A DNA stretch of 64,000 nucleotides from Megascapheus bottae (Eukaryota > Chordata > Mammalia > Rodentia > Geomyidae): assembly GCA_024803745.1 (NCBI GenBank), contig JANJXV010000024.1:14286427-14350426 (forward strand). Reading direction: 5' to 3'. The notes under the pieces are model-generated. The model made no database searches, was not told the DNA's origin, and saw nothing but the letters and a program-made list of their open reading frames with translations. Each line of letters opens with the position of its first letter. Position 1 is the stretch's first letter. The position numbers were made by a program, and so were the translations under genes. Below, in pieces: positions 10,261 through 21,418 of the stretch.

Positions 10261-10760
10261 CTTGAGATTTCCTACTTGTTCTGATTTTTCTTGTGTGTAT
10301 TTAGTGAGGGAGATTTGCAGAGGAGAGCCCGCTAGGGGTGTAAATGCCTTTGTAGCTACAGTTCTCCAGGTTTTTACTTTTCATACTATTTCATACTTGG
10401 CCTTTAGCAACAAAAAGCCCTGATTTATTAGTTGAATTTTCCTTATCAGGAACTTCTTAAATAGCATCTGTAGGACCTGCCCCAGGGCTCTTCTTGGAGG
10501 TGCCTGACTTTCCCTAAATTTCAGGCACTTGGTAATCTGTAAGCTCAGTACCCTACAGGGCTCAACAGCAGCTGTAGCAGCCGCAGCAGTAACAACGACA
10601 ACAAAAACATGACGACAAAAACAACAAGACCAGTTCTCAGATTGCTTGATTTCCCGCCCTCCCCTCCAATTCTGGATTGTTAATCCAGAACTCTGTATGC
10701 TTGACAGCATCTCTACCAAGGGCTGTTCTCAGCCATTGGATTACTTTTTTTTTTTTTTTT
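10261..10760. other. Unclassified sequence with CAA-rich patch
   Basis: No gene recognised. A short CAG/CAA-rich patch lies at 10566-10630. The 112-codon minus-strand frame here has no recognisable domain. Confidence 0.4.
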
Positions 10761-11050
10761 TTTGTCAGTCCTGGGCCTTGAACTCTGGGCTTGGGCATTG
10801 TCCCTGAGCTCTTCAACTCAAGGCTACTGCCCTACCCCTTGGCTTGGGTGCTGTCCCTGAACCCTTCAGCTCAAGGTTACCTCCCTACCTTTGAGCCATA
10901 GCACCACTTCCAGTTTTCTGGTGGTTAATTGGAGAGAAGAGTCCAGTGATGATGTCAGAGTTCGGTGCCTGGGCTGGCTTTGAACCCCGATACTCAGATC
11001 TCAGCCTCCTGAGTAGTTAGGATTTCAAGTATGAGCCACCGTACCTGGCT
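10744..11050 (-). mobile_element. B1-Geo SINE with internal tandem duplication
   Basis: Antisense and full length, but the Geo core is duplicated: GGGCTTGGGCATTGTCCC (about 10786) recurs as GGCTTGGGTGCTGTCCC (about 10841), each followed by a 'cttcaactcaaggct(act/tac)' block. The period is about 55 bp. Confidence 0.85.
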
Positions 11051-11061
11051 TGCTTTAGATG

Positions 11062-11152
11062 TTTTGGGACAGGGTCTCTAGGTAGCTCTGGTAGCTTGCA
11101 ATTCTCCTGCTTCTAGCGGGGATTACAGGCATGTGCTACTATACCTGGTCCT
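11062..11152 (-). mobile_element. B1-like 7SL monomer
   Basis: Antisense, GGGACAGGGTCTCTAGGTAG to GGGATTACAGGCATGTGC. Confidence 0.7.
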
Positions 11153-11860
11153 ACTTGTAAGTAGTGAAGTGATGCTCTTTCCAACTTTATTTTTTCTTTA
11201 GAAAGCCGGAAGTCTTCTCTCTTATTTTTTGCACACTGTTTATATATCACATCCTGATTTCTATGGAGTTATTTTTCTAATGTATCACCTACTTTATGAA
11301 TTATCTTTTTAGATTTTCTAAATTCACCCACAGAGTTTTTAATTCTAATGATTTTAATTCTAGAATATCAACTTGGTTCCTTTCCAAATTTGCATTGCCA
11401 TTTGGCAAATATTTTTCTGTTTTTGTGCAGAGTTTTTTAAAGTTTAAATTTTATTTCCTTAAAGAATATACAATTAAAAATAACCTAACACGGGCTGGGA
11501 GTTTGGCCTAGTGGTAGAGTGCTTGCCTAGCATGCACGAAGACCTGGGTTCGATTCCTCGGTACCACATGCATTGAAAAAAGCTGGAAGTAGTGCTGAGG
11601 CTCAAGTGGTAGAGCTCTAGCCTTGAGAAAGTCCAAGGACAGGGCAAAAAAAATAACCTACCACTGTAATTTCAGTATATGATCTTTTAAAGGTCTATTT
11701 CTGCTGATTGCTATTTCTGGTTATTTTTATTCAGTGTGCTTTGCCTATTTGACTATACTGGTTTTCTTGGGAGGCTGAGAGACAAGAAGGTGCAGATGAA
11801 CAATCTTAAAGCGAAAGTTACAAGGTTCTGCAAATTCCCAAGAGATGAGTGTCAGTGTTG
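11153..11860 (-). mobile_element. Ancient L1-associated fragment, interrupted by IDL-Geo
   Basis: 'tctagaatatcaacttggtt' and, beyond the SINE, 'ggtctatttctgctgattgc' follow the order of an old L1-linked repeat in antisense. The assignment is tentative, especially after 11760. Confidence 0.45.
11490..11653 (+). mobile_element. IDL-Geo SINE, Geo core deleted near 3' end
   Basis: IDL is intact. The Geo half jumps from CAAGGACAG straight to GGCAAAAAAAA, lacking about 30 bases. Flanks AATAACCTAACAC and AATAACCTACCAC are the target duplication. Confidence 0.9.
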
Positions 11861-11994
11861 GTTTCAGTCTTCTACATCTTCTGGCATCCAAGGTGGCAGA
11901 GGTGGGGTGGGGGGAGTTTACATGAGGAGAAGATTAGGAGTTCATCTTAACTGTGTTAACTTGAAGAATTATATATTTATTCTTAATTAATTTA

Positions 11995-12310
11995 TTATTA
12001 TGGTCTGGATCTAGAATGTCCTCCAAAGTCCTACCTACGTGTTAAATACCCAGTTCTCAGCTTGGCACTTGGTAGCACTAAGAAGGTTGAAGAAACTTTG
12101 AAATAGAGCTTTGGAAGAAAGTTGAGTCATTGAAGGGTGCATTATGGAAGGGGATGGTATAATCCTGGAGCCTTCCTGTTCTATTTCCTCTGCCATGTGG
12201 TTCTGTCATGATGTGCTAACTCATTGCAGGCTCCAAAGCACCAGGCCAAGTAACAATGTACTGAGACCCCCAATAATGTGAGCCCAAGTAAACCTTACAG
12301 GGACATGTTT
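11995..12310 (+). mobile_element. MaLR-type LTR (MTD/ORR1-like), solo
   Basis: Collinear with rodent MaLR LTRs as I recall them: 'tatggtctggatctagaatgtcc', 'agtcattgaagggtgcatt', 'catgatgtgctaactcattgc', 'ccaagtaacaatgtactga' and 'gcccaagtaaacctt'. No internal MaLR sequence is seen nearby. Confidence 0.7.
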
Positions 12311-14083
12311 TATATGTTTATGTAGACTTACTTACGTATACATATCCTAGAGGAAATATGAGTAGACATTTGGATATGAGTTTGAGTTCAGAGAAGATAC
12401 ATTAGGGCATTATCAGAAGGTACAGACAGACAGACAGACAGACAAGATGCCTAAGAACTGAGCTTGGGATACTCTAAATGTAGTAGGTTGGGGAGATGAA
12501 ATTTTATTTTCTCTTACTCTTTTTTTTTTAAAAATAACTTTTATGAACAATGTGAGCTTGCTGATGTCAGTAGCCTTGCCTGTCTTGTAGTCTGGCAGTA
12601 GTGATTCCATTGTAGAATGAATAATTATCAGAAATTTGTCCTACCTGTGTGATCTCTGATGGCAAAAGGAGCTCTGTATACTTGGCTACCATTAGGGCAG
12701 AGCAAGTCAGCCTGTGGCTGTGGCTTCGTGTGGGTTGAGGGAGAAAATTCTGAGCTTACCCCTCCTCTGCACATACATGGTGTCTTGCAGCTACTCCTTG
12801 GGAGCTGGAAGGTAAGGGTCTGTGGGGAAGAGCCAGGAGCCCTGTAGAACACAGAAGCCATTGTGTTTGAAGGTGGTGGCTTATGTGTGACTCTACTTCT
12901 CTGACAGAGTTCCCAGGGCTTGTCATTCCCAGTGTGATTCTCAGTGCCTAAAGGCCAGAAGTGCTGTAATCCTGTTATCCTTTTCCTCTCCTGCTCAGGT
13001 ATCTAAACTCTAATTCCCCCCAGAACATCAGAAAACACAGTGGATGCAGAGCCTGAAGGAAATGTGGAGGGCGCATGGAGCCCACCCCAACAGGCTCATT
13101 CTGTAGAATGAACTTGAGAAAGGCTCAGGTGAGCCCCAGGCTTTCCCTACCTGCCTATTCTACCTCCTTTTCCACAGCAGATTGCTCTAGTTCCACCTGG
13201 CCCAGGTGCAATCCCCTCTTCTGTGTATGTTCCTTCCTCCATACATAGGGTTTCTTTCTAGACAGAGGCCTCTTGCCAGGCAGAATTTCTTAAGATTAAT
13301 GTTTTATATTCTTGGCCACCTGGGCTCCTCCCCAGTCTTGGCAAAGGCTTCCTTTTTGCAGTTACCTTCACCTGCAGTCTCTAGTCCAGAGAGCTGGGGT
13401 TGGCTCCAAGGGCACTGACTGGTTGACCCAAGTCTAGCCACCAGCTTTGTGACTCCGGAGGGTCTGTCTGGATTGCTGTCTGCAGATGCAGTCTGTGGTT
13501 GTCCTTCCTCACTCCCTGTAGGAGCTGTTGATAATATGCTTTCAGATGGATCACTTTGCATGTACCAGGAGCCTGCAAGCCTTAGGCAATCTGTTAAGAA
13601 GACTAAAATAATTAAAGGGGACTATAGACAGGGAAGATGCATACAATTTTAAAATAGAAAATTAAAAATCACCCACCATTCTACAGCTTCAAAATAGCCC
13701 TGGTAAATAAATACGAGAGTGTGTTTCTTTCCAGGTTTTCCCATGCACATTTATAAAGCATTGCCTTTATTATGCTGCAGATTCTGCTTTTCACCCAGTC
13801 GGAGATGGGTGTACTTCATGGGTACATGACAGGGACCTCCACATGTCTCCTGCAGAGAAGCCTCCATTCTGAGAGGGTGGAGCTTGGTCTGGCCTTCCAA
13901 ATCCAGCCCGAACCCAGACCAGAGCAGAGACTTGCTTCCTCTGCTGCACTGAGAAATTTTCTTTAGTTTCACCAACTTCTGGCCTGATGCAAGCAGAATT
14001 CTCCCTGTACTCATCTGCTCCAAAGAGCTAGCTCTTCCATTCCTGGTTTATTTGGATTTAAGAGAGCTGCTTCCTCTGCTTTT
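12311..14083. other. Repeat-poor unique sequence
   Basis: Apart from the short tetranucleotide run I recognise no repeat here. Short frames of 60-90 codons occur on both strands without domains. GC content is moderately raised near 12.7-13.5 kb. Coding exons cannot be excluded but none is supported. Confidence 0.5.
12424..12443. repeat. Short (GACA)n
   Basis: Five tandem ACAG/GACA units. Confidence 0.9.
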
Positions 14084-14212
14084 CTCCTCCCTCCCTCGCT
14101 CGCTCCCTCCCTCCCTGTCTTCCTTCTTGCCTTCCTATCTTCCTGTCTCCCTTCCTCCCTTCTTCCCTCTCTCCCTACTTCCCTTCCTCCCTCCCTCTCT
14201 CTCTCTTTCTTT
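14084..14212. repeat. Pyrimidine-rich (CCCT/CCTT) tract
   Basis: Imperfect CCCT, CCTT and CTTC units, C/T almost only. Confidence 0.9.
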
Positions 14213-14221
14213 CATATATGT

Positions 14222-14639
14222 GTGTGGTGATTCTAAGGCTTGAACTCAGGGTCTGGACACTGTTCCTTGGCTTCTCAAGCCTCACGTTCTACTACTGAAG
14301 GCCTAACTTCACTTCTGTCTTTTGGGTAGTTATTGTTTTTTTTTTGCCAGTCCTGGGCTTGAGCTCAGGGCCTGAGCACTGTCCTTGGACTTTCTCAAGG
14401 CTAGAGCTCTACCACTTGAGCCTCAGCACCACTTCCGGCTTTTTTCTATATGTGGTACCGAGGAATTGAACCTGGGTCTTCATGCATGCTAGGCAAGCAC
14501 TTTAACCACTAGGCCAAACTCCCAGCCCTGGGGTAGTTATTTTACGATAAGAGTTTCAAGGACTTTTCTGTATGAACTGGCTTCAAGCTATGATCCTTAG
14601 ATCTCAGCCTCCTGAGTAGCTATGAGCCACTGGTATCCA
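14222..14639 (-). mobile_element. B1-Geo SINE split by IDL-Geo
   Basis: Geo half at 14222-14334, B1 half at 14530-14639 (ATCTCAGCCTCCTGAGTAGC). The two parts join once the nested SINE is removed. Confidence 0.85.
14335..14529 (-). mobile_element. IDL-Geo SINE nested in B1-Geo
   Basis: Near-consensus antisense copy. TGGGTAGTTATT (14323-14334) and GGGGTAGTTATT (14530-14541) are the target-site duplication. This shows IDL-Geo activity after B1-Geo activity. Confidence 0.93.
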
Positions 14640-15318
14640 GTGGCTAGTCTTGAACATCAAAGATCACCTAAAATGTACCTTTCAGGGACCAGAGGAAGCT
14701 TGTCGCCCCTTCTGTACTCCCAGATGCCCATCTTTCTTGTGTTCTTTTTCCATTCTGGATTCAAGGCACTTGCTTGCTTTCTTTTTTTTCTCCCGTTAAG
14801 TCCCACTGCTCTTGCATTTCTTATACGAGCTCCTGTTTGCAAGCCATCACTTTTCACTGGTTAGTAGGAAGTGCCAGGCCCAGTATAGTCACAGGGAAAC
14901 TCGGGTAGGATTTCTCTCGTGCCTAAGGCCTTGCAAGCTGTGAGGAGGACACTGCTTTGAGTGAGGAACTGGCCCTGTTTCCTCAGTGAGGATGTTGTCT
15001 AATTGACTCTAGTTGCTTCTTCCCACTGACCCCTCCCTAGAACATCTGCCAACCAAACAGCTCCTGCTACCCAGCTCTCAGTTGGAGGAGGAGACGCTCC
15101 CCAGTCCTCAAGGAACAGATGGCTTTCTTTCACACCTGGGGGAGTGGGAGCCTTGAACTCCTGGCTGTCAGAGGGCATAGCCTATTTCATTTTGGTGTGT
15201 TCATCGTAGATTGGGAACAAGACCAGCCTAAAATGAGACTCAGTAAATGCTGGGTGATAAATGTGGGGGGTGGCAAAGAAGAAGAGCAGGTGAGCAGGTG
15301 ACACAGATCACCTCTGGG
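14640..15318. other. Repeat-poor unique sequence
   Basis: No repeat or gene recognised. Confidence 0.45.

Positions 15319-15364
<46 letters not shown>
15319..15364. repeat. (GT)23 microsatellite
   Basis: Uninterrupted GT dinucleotides. Confidence 0.98.
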
Positions 15365-15366
<2 letters not shown>

Positions 15367-17279
15367 GGGGAGAAAGAGATGCCTCCTTGAGGCTAGGGAG
15401 GCAGAAGCCTCCCTAGACAGTGAAATGCACTGGGCAGGATCCATTGTAAAATGCTGTGGGCCAGCAACTACAGAGACTCAGGGCCTCTTTGGGGTACAGG
15501 TACAGGGAGAGAATGCACATGTGGGAAGCCTTACCCTGGCTCAGACATGGGCAGCTTCCCATCAGAGATCATGGCTGCAAAGGCAGGCCCAGGCTTGCTC
15601 TGGCTGCTGGATGTACCACCTCTCTGGCTGGGCTGTAGACCTGAGTGTCTATCCTGTGCTTTGGGAGTGGGGATAAGGCTGGAAGAAAGAAGTCCTTTCT
15701 CCGTCTTGCCTTGCTGCTGGCTTTGGTCCCGGAGATGCTGTCAGGCAGTACGTCCAAGGGGCAAAGGATACAGCAGCTAGAATTTAAACTTGACCCAGCT
15801 TGGCAGAGCGTCCCTGGCCTTTCTTTGGCCACCATTCCGTTTCCCACTCCTGTTCCGTTTCTTAATCTAATGCACAGGATTAAATTCAACTTAATTAGGG
15901 GGATTATGTGACTTATAAATTTAATACTTAATATTCAAGCTGAGATGTCTCCCCCACTAGCCTATTTATTAAAGATGTCCCGGGGAATGCTAATGCATGA
16001 TGATGTCATAAATATTTAGAATGAAGATGCTGGAGGCAGGGTAAGAGGAAGAGAGGAAAACAGATCATTTGAAGAACCAGGAAGGAATTAAATTATCCTC
16101 TTGGATTGAGTTTGCAGTAGGAGCCAACTTAGTTTTCTGTCTGGGGCAGAAAGAGTATGATAGCAAGATTCCAAGCCGTGAGCTCTGTTCGTGTCCAGAG
16201 CCAAATGGTTCTGGGTACCACATATGCTAGCCCGAGAGGACTAGTTTTGAATTAGAGTACATGTTGTGTTTTCAAGATGCCAAAGCACATATTTCAATGA
16301 ATAATGGAGGAAACGCATCCTGGCCAGATGTTGCACCATTTATATCTCTTTCTCTGATCATCGATGCAGATTCAACGTGTCCATGCTTGACTCTAATGCC
16401 AAGCAGTTAGATGCTCACAATAAATACAGTGTGGTCTTAGTATATGTGATACATCCATCAATACTCATGATCTATGTGATTCATCCAGCTAGATGATGAA
16501 TATCCTATAATCAGAATGGTATTTTGGTGGGAAGGAGTGATAAGGCAGGCAGAGGATTCTACCAGGGCTTTGTACAAACCTAAAGGCTCATCTCCAGAGG
16601 TTAGGGCAAACCTCTTCATGATTGCACCTGTAACTTCCTAGTTCTTTCATACCTGGATGGTTCACAAAGCCCTCTTTCCTAATAGAATTGGCTTACTGAA
16701 CAGTCTGGACAGAAAGGAATGCAAAGGAACCATGCTGGATCAAGTGACAGCTTTCTGGTGGCCCTATGCAGGAATTGTTTAATTCCCTATTACAATACCC
16801 AAGCCAGTGTTCTTGCTCTCCGAACAGAGGCCCTAGGCAAGGACTGTCTTGGAAGGTCCAGAATGTCTCTACTTAGTGATTGTGTAGGGATTCTCTCTCC
16901 ATTGTCTGTGCTGAGGGAGTGAGGAAAGGTGTCTGATTGTGTCAGGGGCAACCCTGCTATCTTTCTCCAGCCAGGACTATGTGAGATCCATATACCTTTT
17001 GACCTTAACAAATATATGTGTGGCATCCCATTCATCTGTCTCAGATTTAGGTGAATCTCTCCCCTTCCCCTCTATATGGCAAAGGAGGAAACTACACATA
17101 GCGCCCCACCTCCCACCCTGTGTGCATTCCTGAAAGTTATCTTGACTTTATTCTTTCTTCCAATGCCATTTTATTTATTCGCAATAGATAAACTCAAGTT
17201 AGATGGTATGGTTAATACTGGAAGAATTGAATTTGTTAATTGGTCGTTCCTTTTCATAGCTTTCTTGTTTTTGTATGTT
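15365..17279. other. Long repeat-free stretch with enhancer-like block
   Basis: About 1.9 kb without recognisable transposon. An AT-rich block at 15870-16020 carries clustered homeodomain, POU and CRE-like words and is listed separately. Frames of up to 117 codons at 15.3-15.9 kb overlap on both strands and show no domain. Confidence 0.5.
15870..16020. promoter_or_regulatory. Candidate conserved noncoding element / enhancer
   Basis: TTAATTAG (15892-15899), ATGCTAATGCAT (15987-15998) and TGATGTCA (16001-16008), then ATAAATATTTA, lie in a repeat-free AT-rich block. Such clusters suit homeodomain, POU and ATF/CREB factors. Conservation is inferred, not seen. Confidence 0.4.
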
Positions 17280-17297
17280 TTCAAAATCTTTTTTTAA

Positions 17298-17458
17298 ATA
17301 TTTTTTTATTGTATTTAACAAAAGGGTTACATGATATTTGCCAGATAGAAGGTGTATTAATTCACATACATTGATACCCTTCCACATGTCTTGGTCCTCA
17401 TTACCCTCCCCCCACCTCCCTCTTGGTTTTCCCCCCTTCCCTGTCCAATTTCAAGTAA
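17298..17458 (-). mobile_element. Short 5'-truncated L1 3' end with target duplication
   Basis: Antisense geomyoid-type L1 3' UTR, about 160 bp. TCAAAATCTTTTTTTAAAT (17280-17298) is matched by TCAAAATCTTTTTTAAAT (17460-17477), a retroposition signature. Confidence 0.85.
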
Positions 17459-17477
17459 CCTCAAAATCTTTTTTAAA

Positions 17478-18402
17478 TTTAAATTTAATTTAATTTTATT
17501 GTTGGGGTGACGTATAGAGGGGTTACAGTTGCATTCATCAGGTAGTGGGTATAGTACTTCTTGAACATTGTCAACCCTTCGTTTTCTACCAGTTTCCCTC
17601 TCCCACCCCTCCCACTCATCTTGTTTTTCCTTTACCTTCAAATAAATAAGTAAACAATATACCAGGTACCAGAGTCAGATACAGTCATTTAAAGCATAGG
17701 GAGCAAAAATGAGAAAAGAAATAACTTCACATAGTATGTTAAGAACAGCAATCACAAAGATAAACCTCTTGCTTCTATATCCTGGAGTTCATTTTGCTTA
17801 GCCTCATCATATATGGCCGTATGTACATAGCTTTTGAGCTATTATGATCCTTTGCTAGGAGAATCCTAGAAGTATACTAATTGTTACAAATAAGGGAAAC
17901 CATTGGAACCTATGTTTCATTTTCTTTTTTCTTTTGCCAGTCCTGGGGCTTGAACCATGGGCCTGAGCACTGTTCTTGGGCTTTCTCAAGACTAGAGCTC
18001 CACCACTTGAGCCACAGCACCATTTCCAGCTTTCTTGATATATATATGTGGTATCAAGGAATTGAACCTGGGTCTTTGTGTGTGCCAGGCAAGCACTCTA
18101 CCACTAGACCAAACTCCCGACCTGAGCCTATATTTCTTTGGGTCTGGCTTACTTTACTTAATACGATTTTTTCCAAGTTTTTCCATTTCCTTACAAATGG
18201 GGCACTGTTATTCTTTCTGATGATAGCATAGAATTCCATTGTGTTCATATACCACATCTTCTTGATCTAAGCATCTGGGTTGGTTCCATATCTTAGCCGT
18301 GGTTAATGAGGCTGCAGTGAACATGGTTGTACTGGTAGGTTTAAAATGGCCTTGTTTCTGGACATTTAGGTAAATGCTCAGGAGTGGGACTGCTGGTTGA
18401 CT
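17478..18402 (-). mobile_element. L1 3' UTR and ORF2 C-terminus, split by IDL-Geo
   Basis: Antisense 3' UTR (TTTATTGTTGGGGTGACG, polypurine complement near 17590), then the ORF2 end. Translated on minus, 18054-18257 shows MWYMNTMEFY and APFVRKWKNLEKI, the L1 ORF2 C-terminal signature (compare TMEYY in other L1s). An IDL-Geo interrupts the ORF2 sequence at 17930-18123. Confidence 0.9.
17930..18123 (-). mobile_element. IDL-Geo SINE inside L1 ORF2
   Basis: Complete antisense copy. AACCTATGTTTC on the left and AGCCTATATTTC on the right flank it. Confidence 0.9.
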
Positions 18403-19261
18403 TTACTCTTGTATTTGTATTGTATTTGTGGATAGGGCTTACTCTTAAGTTTCTTGACCCTTCCTGAAGAATATAGGGAGTAAGTCATACCTGTTTTTAG
18501 GCTTGACACCTTTGCTAGAATTCCATAAGCTAAGGCCATCAGAAGAGTTCTGTCCAGCAAACTCTGAAATGAAAATGATATGGTGACAGTTCTCTCCTGT
18601 CCTCTTCTCATTGTTTTATTCATATGGACACTGAATTTCTTTGCTCTTGTGTGCTACCTGCGGCTTAGTATAACAGTTGTTCTGACTTCAGGAGCTTGTA
18701 GTTGCTGGGGAATCAGCTGATAGATGTGTATAATATACTGGGCCCCAGAGAGGAGATGGACAAAGGTCACAGGAGAACACAGGGTTGCTACTGGAAATAA
18801 GTGACAACTAAGCTGAGCTTTGAAGGTGAAGTAGGAGCTAGCTGCATAGGGGATGAACCAAGGAGTCTTGGTGGGACAGGATTTGGGGGGAATTATGGTA
18901 GCTAAGGAAGATGGGGGCATAGAGGTGATAGCTGGCATTAAAGAAGGGGCTGGACTTGATCACAAAGAGCCTGGCATGAGGAGAGTACATTGTCAAGAGT
19001 GCCATGCAGTCCCCAGTGAGTGTCTAGCAGGACTTGATATGGTCTTATTTCCTAGCTACAAAACAATACTTGGTTGTAGAGAATGGATTGCTCTATGACG
19101 CTAAATGTAAGGACCTCCAGGATATAGAAACAAAAGCCATATAATGAGTGATTGTTGTCCTTATCTCTCATGTCTTTTGCTGTCCCTTGGTTATCTCATA
19201 TTGTTATAATATTTTACCTTGTTATCTGATATATTGTATATATGCTTATTTGGTTATTTGA
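18403..19261. other. Unique sequence
   Basis: No repeat or gene recognised. Frames of up to 94 codons lack domains. Confidence 0.45.
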
Positions 19262-19269
19262 AATAGAAT

Positions 19270-19401
19270 AGGGAAGGGGGGAAAACAAGAAATGGGGACC
19301 AAGATATGAGAAAGGGTATCAATGTATTTGAAGTAATGCACCTTCTATCTGGCTAATATAATGTAACCCTTCTATTAATCACAATAAAAATATATGGAAA
19401 A
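19270..19401 (+). mobile_element. L1 3' end, sense, with poly(A) signal
   Basis: One of the few L1 pieces on the plus strand: a G-rich polypurine tract (GGGAAGGGGGGAAAACAAG), the block ending GTAACCCTTCTATTAATC, AATAAA at 19383-19388 and an A-rich tail. AGAATAG occurs at both edges. Confidence 0.85.
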
Positions 19402-20306
19402 AAGAATAGATTGTTCATGTTCAAATCTGGAAAATCAGTAGGTTGCCTCACTGATCTCTGGTCCTGTCTGCCAGTTGTTGGGGCCCAGATGAAAGGAGGT
19501 GGCCTGGGCTGAGCCACATGCAGGTAGACCAGAGGAAGACAGGCAGGAAGTAAAAATGTTGGTTTGTTATCTGCTTCCTTAATCATAATCATGAATTGCA
19601 GAAGAGGCAAAGGCCAGGGGCCTCTCCACCCATGGTCACTCTTCCGGCTAGCACGTCCATCAGCTTCATCAGGATTGCCTCCCCCCAAAGATTTATGAGC
19701 ACAAATCCTAGTCTCCTAGCTCTGGGGTTAAGGCCTGTGTGATTGGGATGTGAGTTGCTATGGAAACCCAAAGCAAGTGTGATTTTATTTTTTATTTTTT
19801 TTATTTTGTGGACTGGAGGTGATAGAGGCAAATGCTGTGAAGAGTGAAAGGGTTTGTGGCTCTGACCTGGAGCTGTGGAAAAGAGGGTTGTCCCCACCTG
19901 CCTACTCCTGTCTCTCTGTGAGGCCGGCAGTGAGGCCAGGGGAAGGCAGATCTGGGTTCTGGCCCCCTGAGAGCCAGTGGGAGGGGCCATGGTAACCAGA
20001 AATTCTCTAACACTGGGGAAGATGGAGCGTGGGACCAGACCCTGGATCTTTGGGATGCATACGGCAGCCTTGTCATGGAAGACCTGAGGTCTGAAGGGGA
20101 AGGAGGGTGATGAAGGCCTATGAAGTGGACAGCAGGCAGAGCGGAGGTGGGTAGAATGTTCCCACTCTATCACAGAGAGCTGCCTGTCCCGCCTCTTCTT
20201 CTCCAGTGAAAAGGGTGGTAAGGAGCTGCTATCTAGCTGTTCCTAGTGCCATCATCTATTGAGTGTCTGCCATGTATCAGGCATGGTGATAGAGTCTTTA
20301 TATTCT
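19402..20306. other. Unique, GC-richer sequence with a chance 194-codon frame
   Basis: The longest frame not caused by a repeat (19589-20173, minus) lies here. It has no domain and is low-complexity in places, and a frame of this length is expected by chance in 64 kb. Not called as a gene. Confidence 0.5.
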
Positions 20307-20440
20307 TTCCTTCCCTTCCCTTCCCTTCCCTTCCCTTCCCTTCCCTTCCCTTCCCTTCCCTTCCCTTCCCTTCCCTTCCCTTCCCTTCCCCTCCTCCCTC
20401 TCCCTCTCCCTCTCCCTCTTTCTCCCCTCCCCTCCCCCCT
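20307..20440. repeat. (TTCCC)n pentanucleotide and pyrimidine tract
   Basis: About 17 TTCCC units, then imperfect CCCTCT. Next to the tail of a SINE. Confidence 0.95.
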
Positions 20441-20450
20441 CAAGCCTCCC

Positions 20451-20670
20451 TCATTTTGGCTGTCCTGGGGTTTGAACTCAGAGCCTTGTACCTTGTACCT
20501 TGCACTTGCTAGGCAAATGCTCTACCACCTGAGCCATGCCTGCATTTTTTGCTTTAATTTAGTTTTTCACATAAGCTTTCATGTTTTTGCCTGGGAAGGC
20601 CTTGGACTATCATTGCCCCGCCTCCACTTCCTGTAGCTGGAATTACAGGTGTGTACCCCCATGTCTGGCT
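20451..20670 (-). mobile_element. B1-dID-type SINE
   Basis: Antisense ID-like half (CTTGCTAGGCAAATGCTCTA), a linker rich in T, then a 7SL-like half ending GGAATTACAGGTGTGTACC. Confidence 0.8.
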
Positions 20671-20964
20671 CTACTTTCCACTATTTTCTATTTTCACTGT
20701 AGTAGCTCACCACAGAGATAAATCCTGTTATTCCCTTTTGACTAAGGAAGTGATGGTGCCTAGAGTGTAATGGCCTAAGAGGTGCCCTGGCGCCTCTTAG
20801 TGAACAGTGGAAGAGTAACCCACACCTGTGGCCATGCCTTCCTTTTATCCCTGACCTCTAGCCAGCGAAGAAGGGCCGGGTTCTTGTCATCATCTTTCTT
20901 TGCTTGTTTTCCCAGTGACTTCATCTAGTATTTTTATTTTGTCCTCTATCTCTGTCTTTCTCTA

Positions 20965-21418
20965 TCTCCCTCTGTTGGTGCTGAACTCAGGGTCATGCCC
21001 TCTTATTTAGCTTGCTTGCTCATAGTTGCCACTCTGCTACGAATCATGCTTCTAGCCTAGCAGTTTGGGTTCTGGTCCCAGAGCTTGAAATCAGGGTTAG
21101 GGCACTGTCCCTGAGCGTCTGTGCTCAAGGCTCTACCATTTGAGCCACTTGCAGCTTTCTGGTGGTTAATTGGAGATAAGTCTCACAAGCTTCCTGCCTA
21201 GGCTGGCTTTGGACTGTGATCCTCAGATCTGAGTCTCCTGACTAGTTAGGACTGCAGGCATGAGCTACCGGCACCCAGCCAGCCTAGCATTTTTTGCTAG
21301 TGAATTGGAGATGAGTCTTGTGGACTCTTCTTTCTGTGCAGGCCTCCAATCTTCATCCTCCAGGTATCACCCTCCTGAGTAGATAAGATTAAAGATATGG
21401 GGTTAACAGTTCCTGGCC
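20965..21418 (-). mobile_element. Old SINE split by a B1-Geo
   Basis: An ID-like piece (20965-21060) and a 7SL-like piece (21290-21418) flank a complete B1-Geo. AGCCTAGCA at both junctions marks the later insertion. Confidence 0.6.
21064..21287 (-). mobile_element. B1-Geo composite SINE
   Basis: Antisense full-length copy ending GCATGAGCTACCGGCACCCAG. Target duplication AGCCTAGCA at about 21055 and 21282. Confidence 0.85.

Noticed and set aside
19589..20173. 194-codon minus-strand frame in unique DNA
   Set aside because: No domain, no splice or promoter context, and about one frame of this length is expected by chance in 64 kb on both strands.
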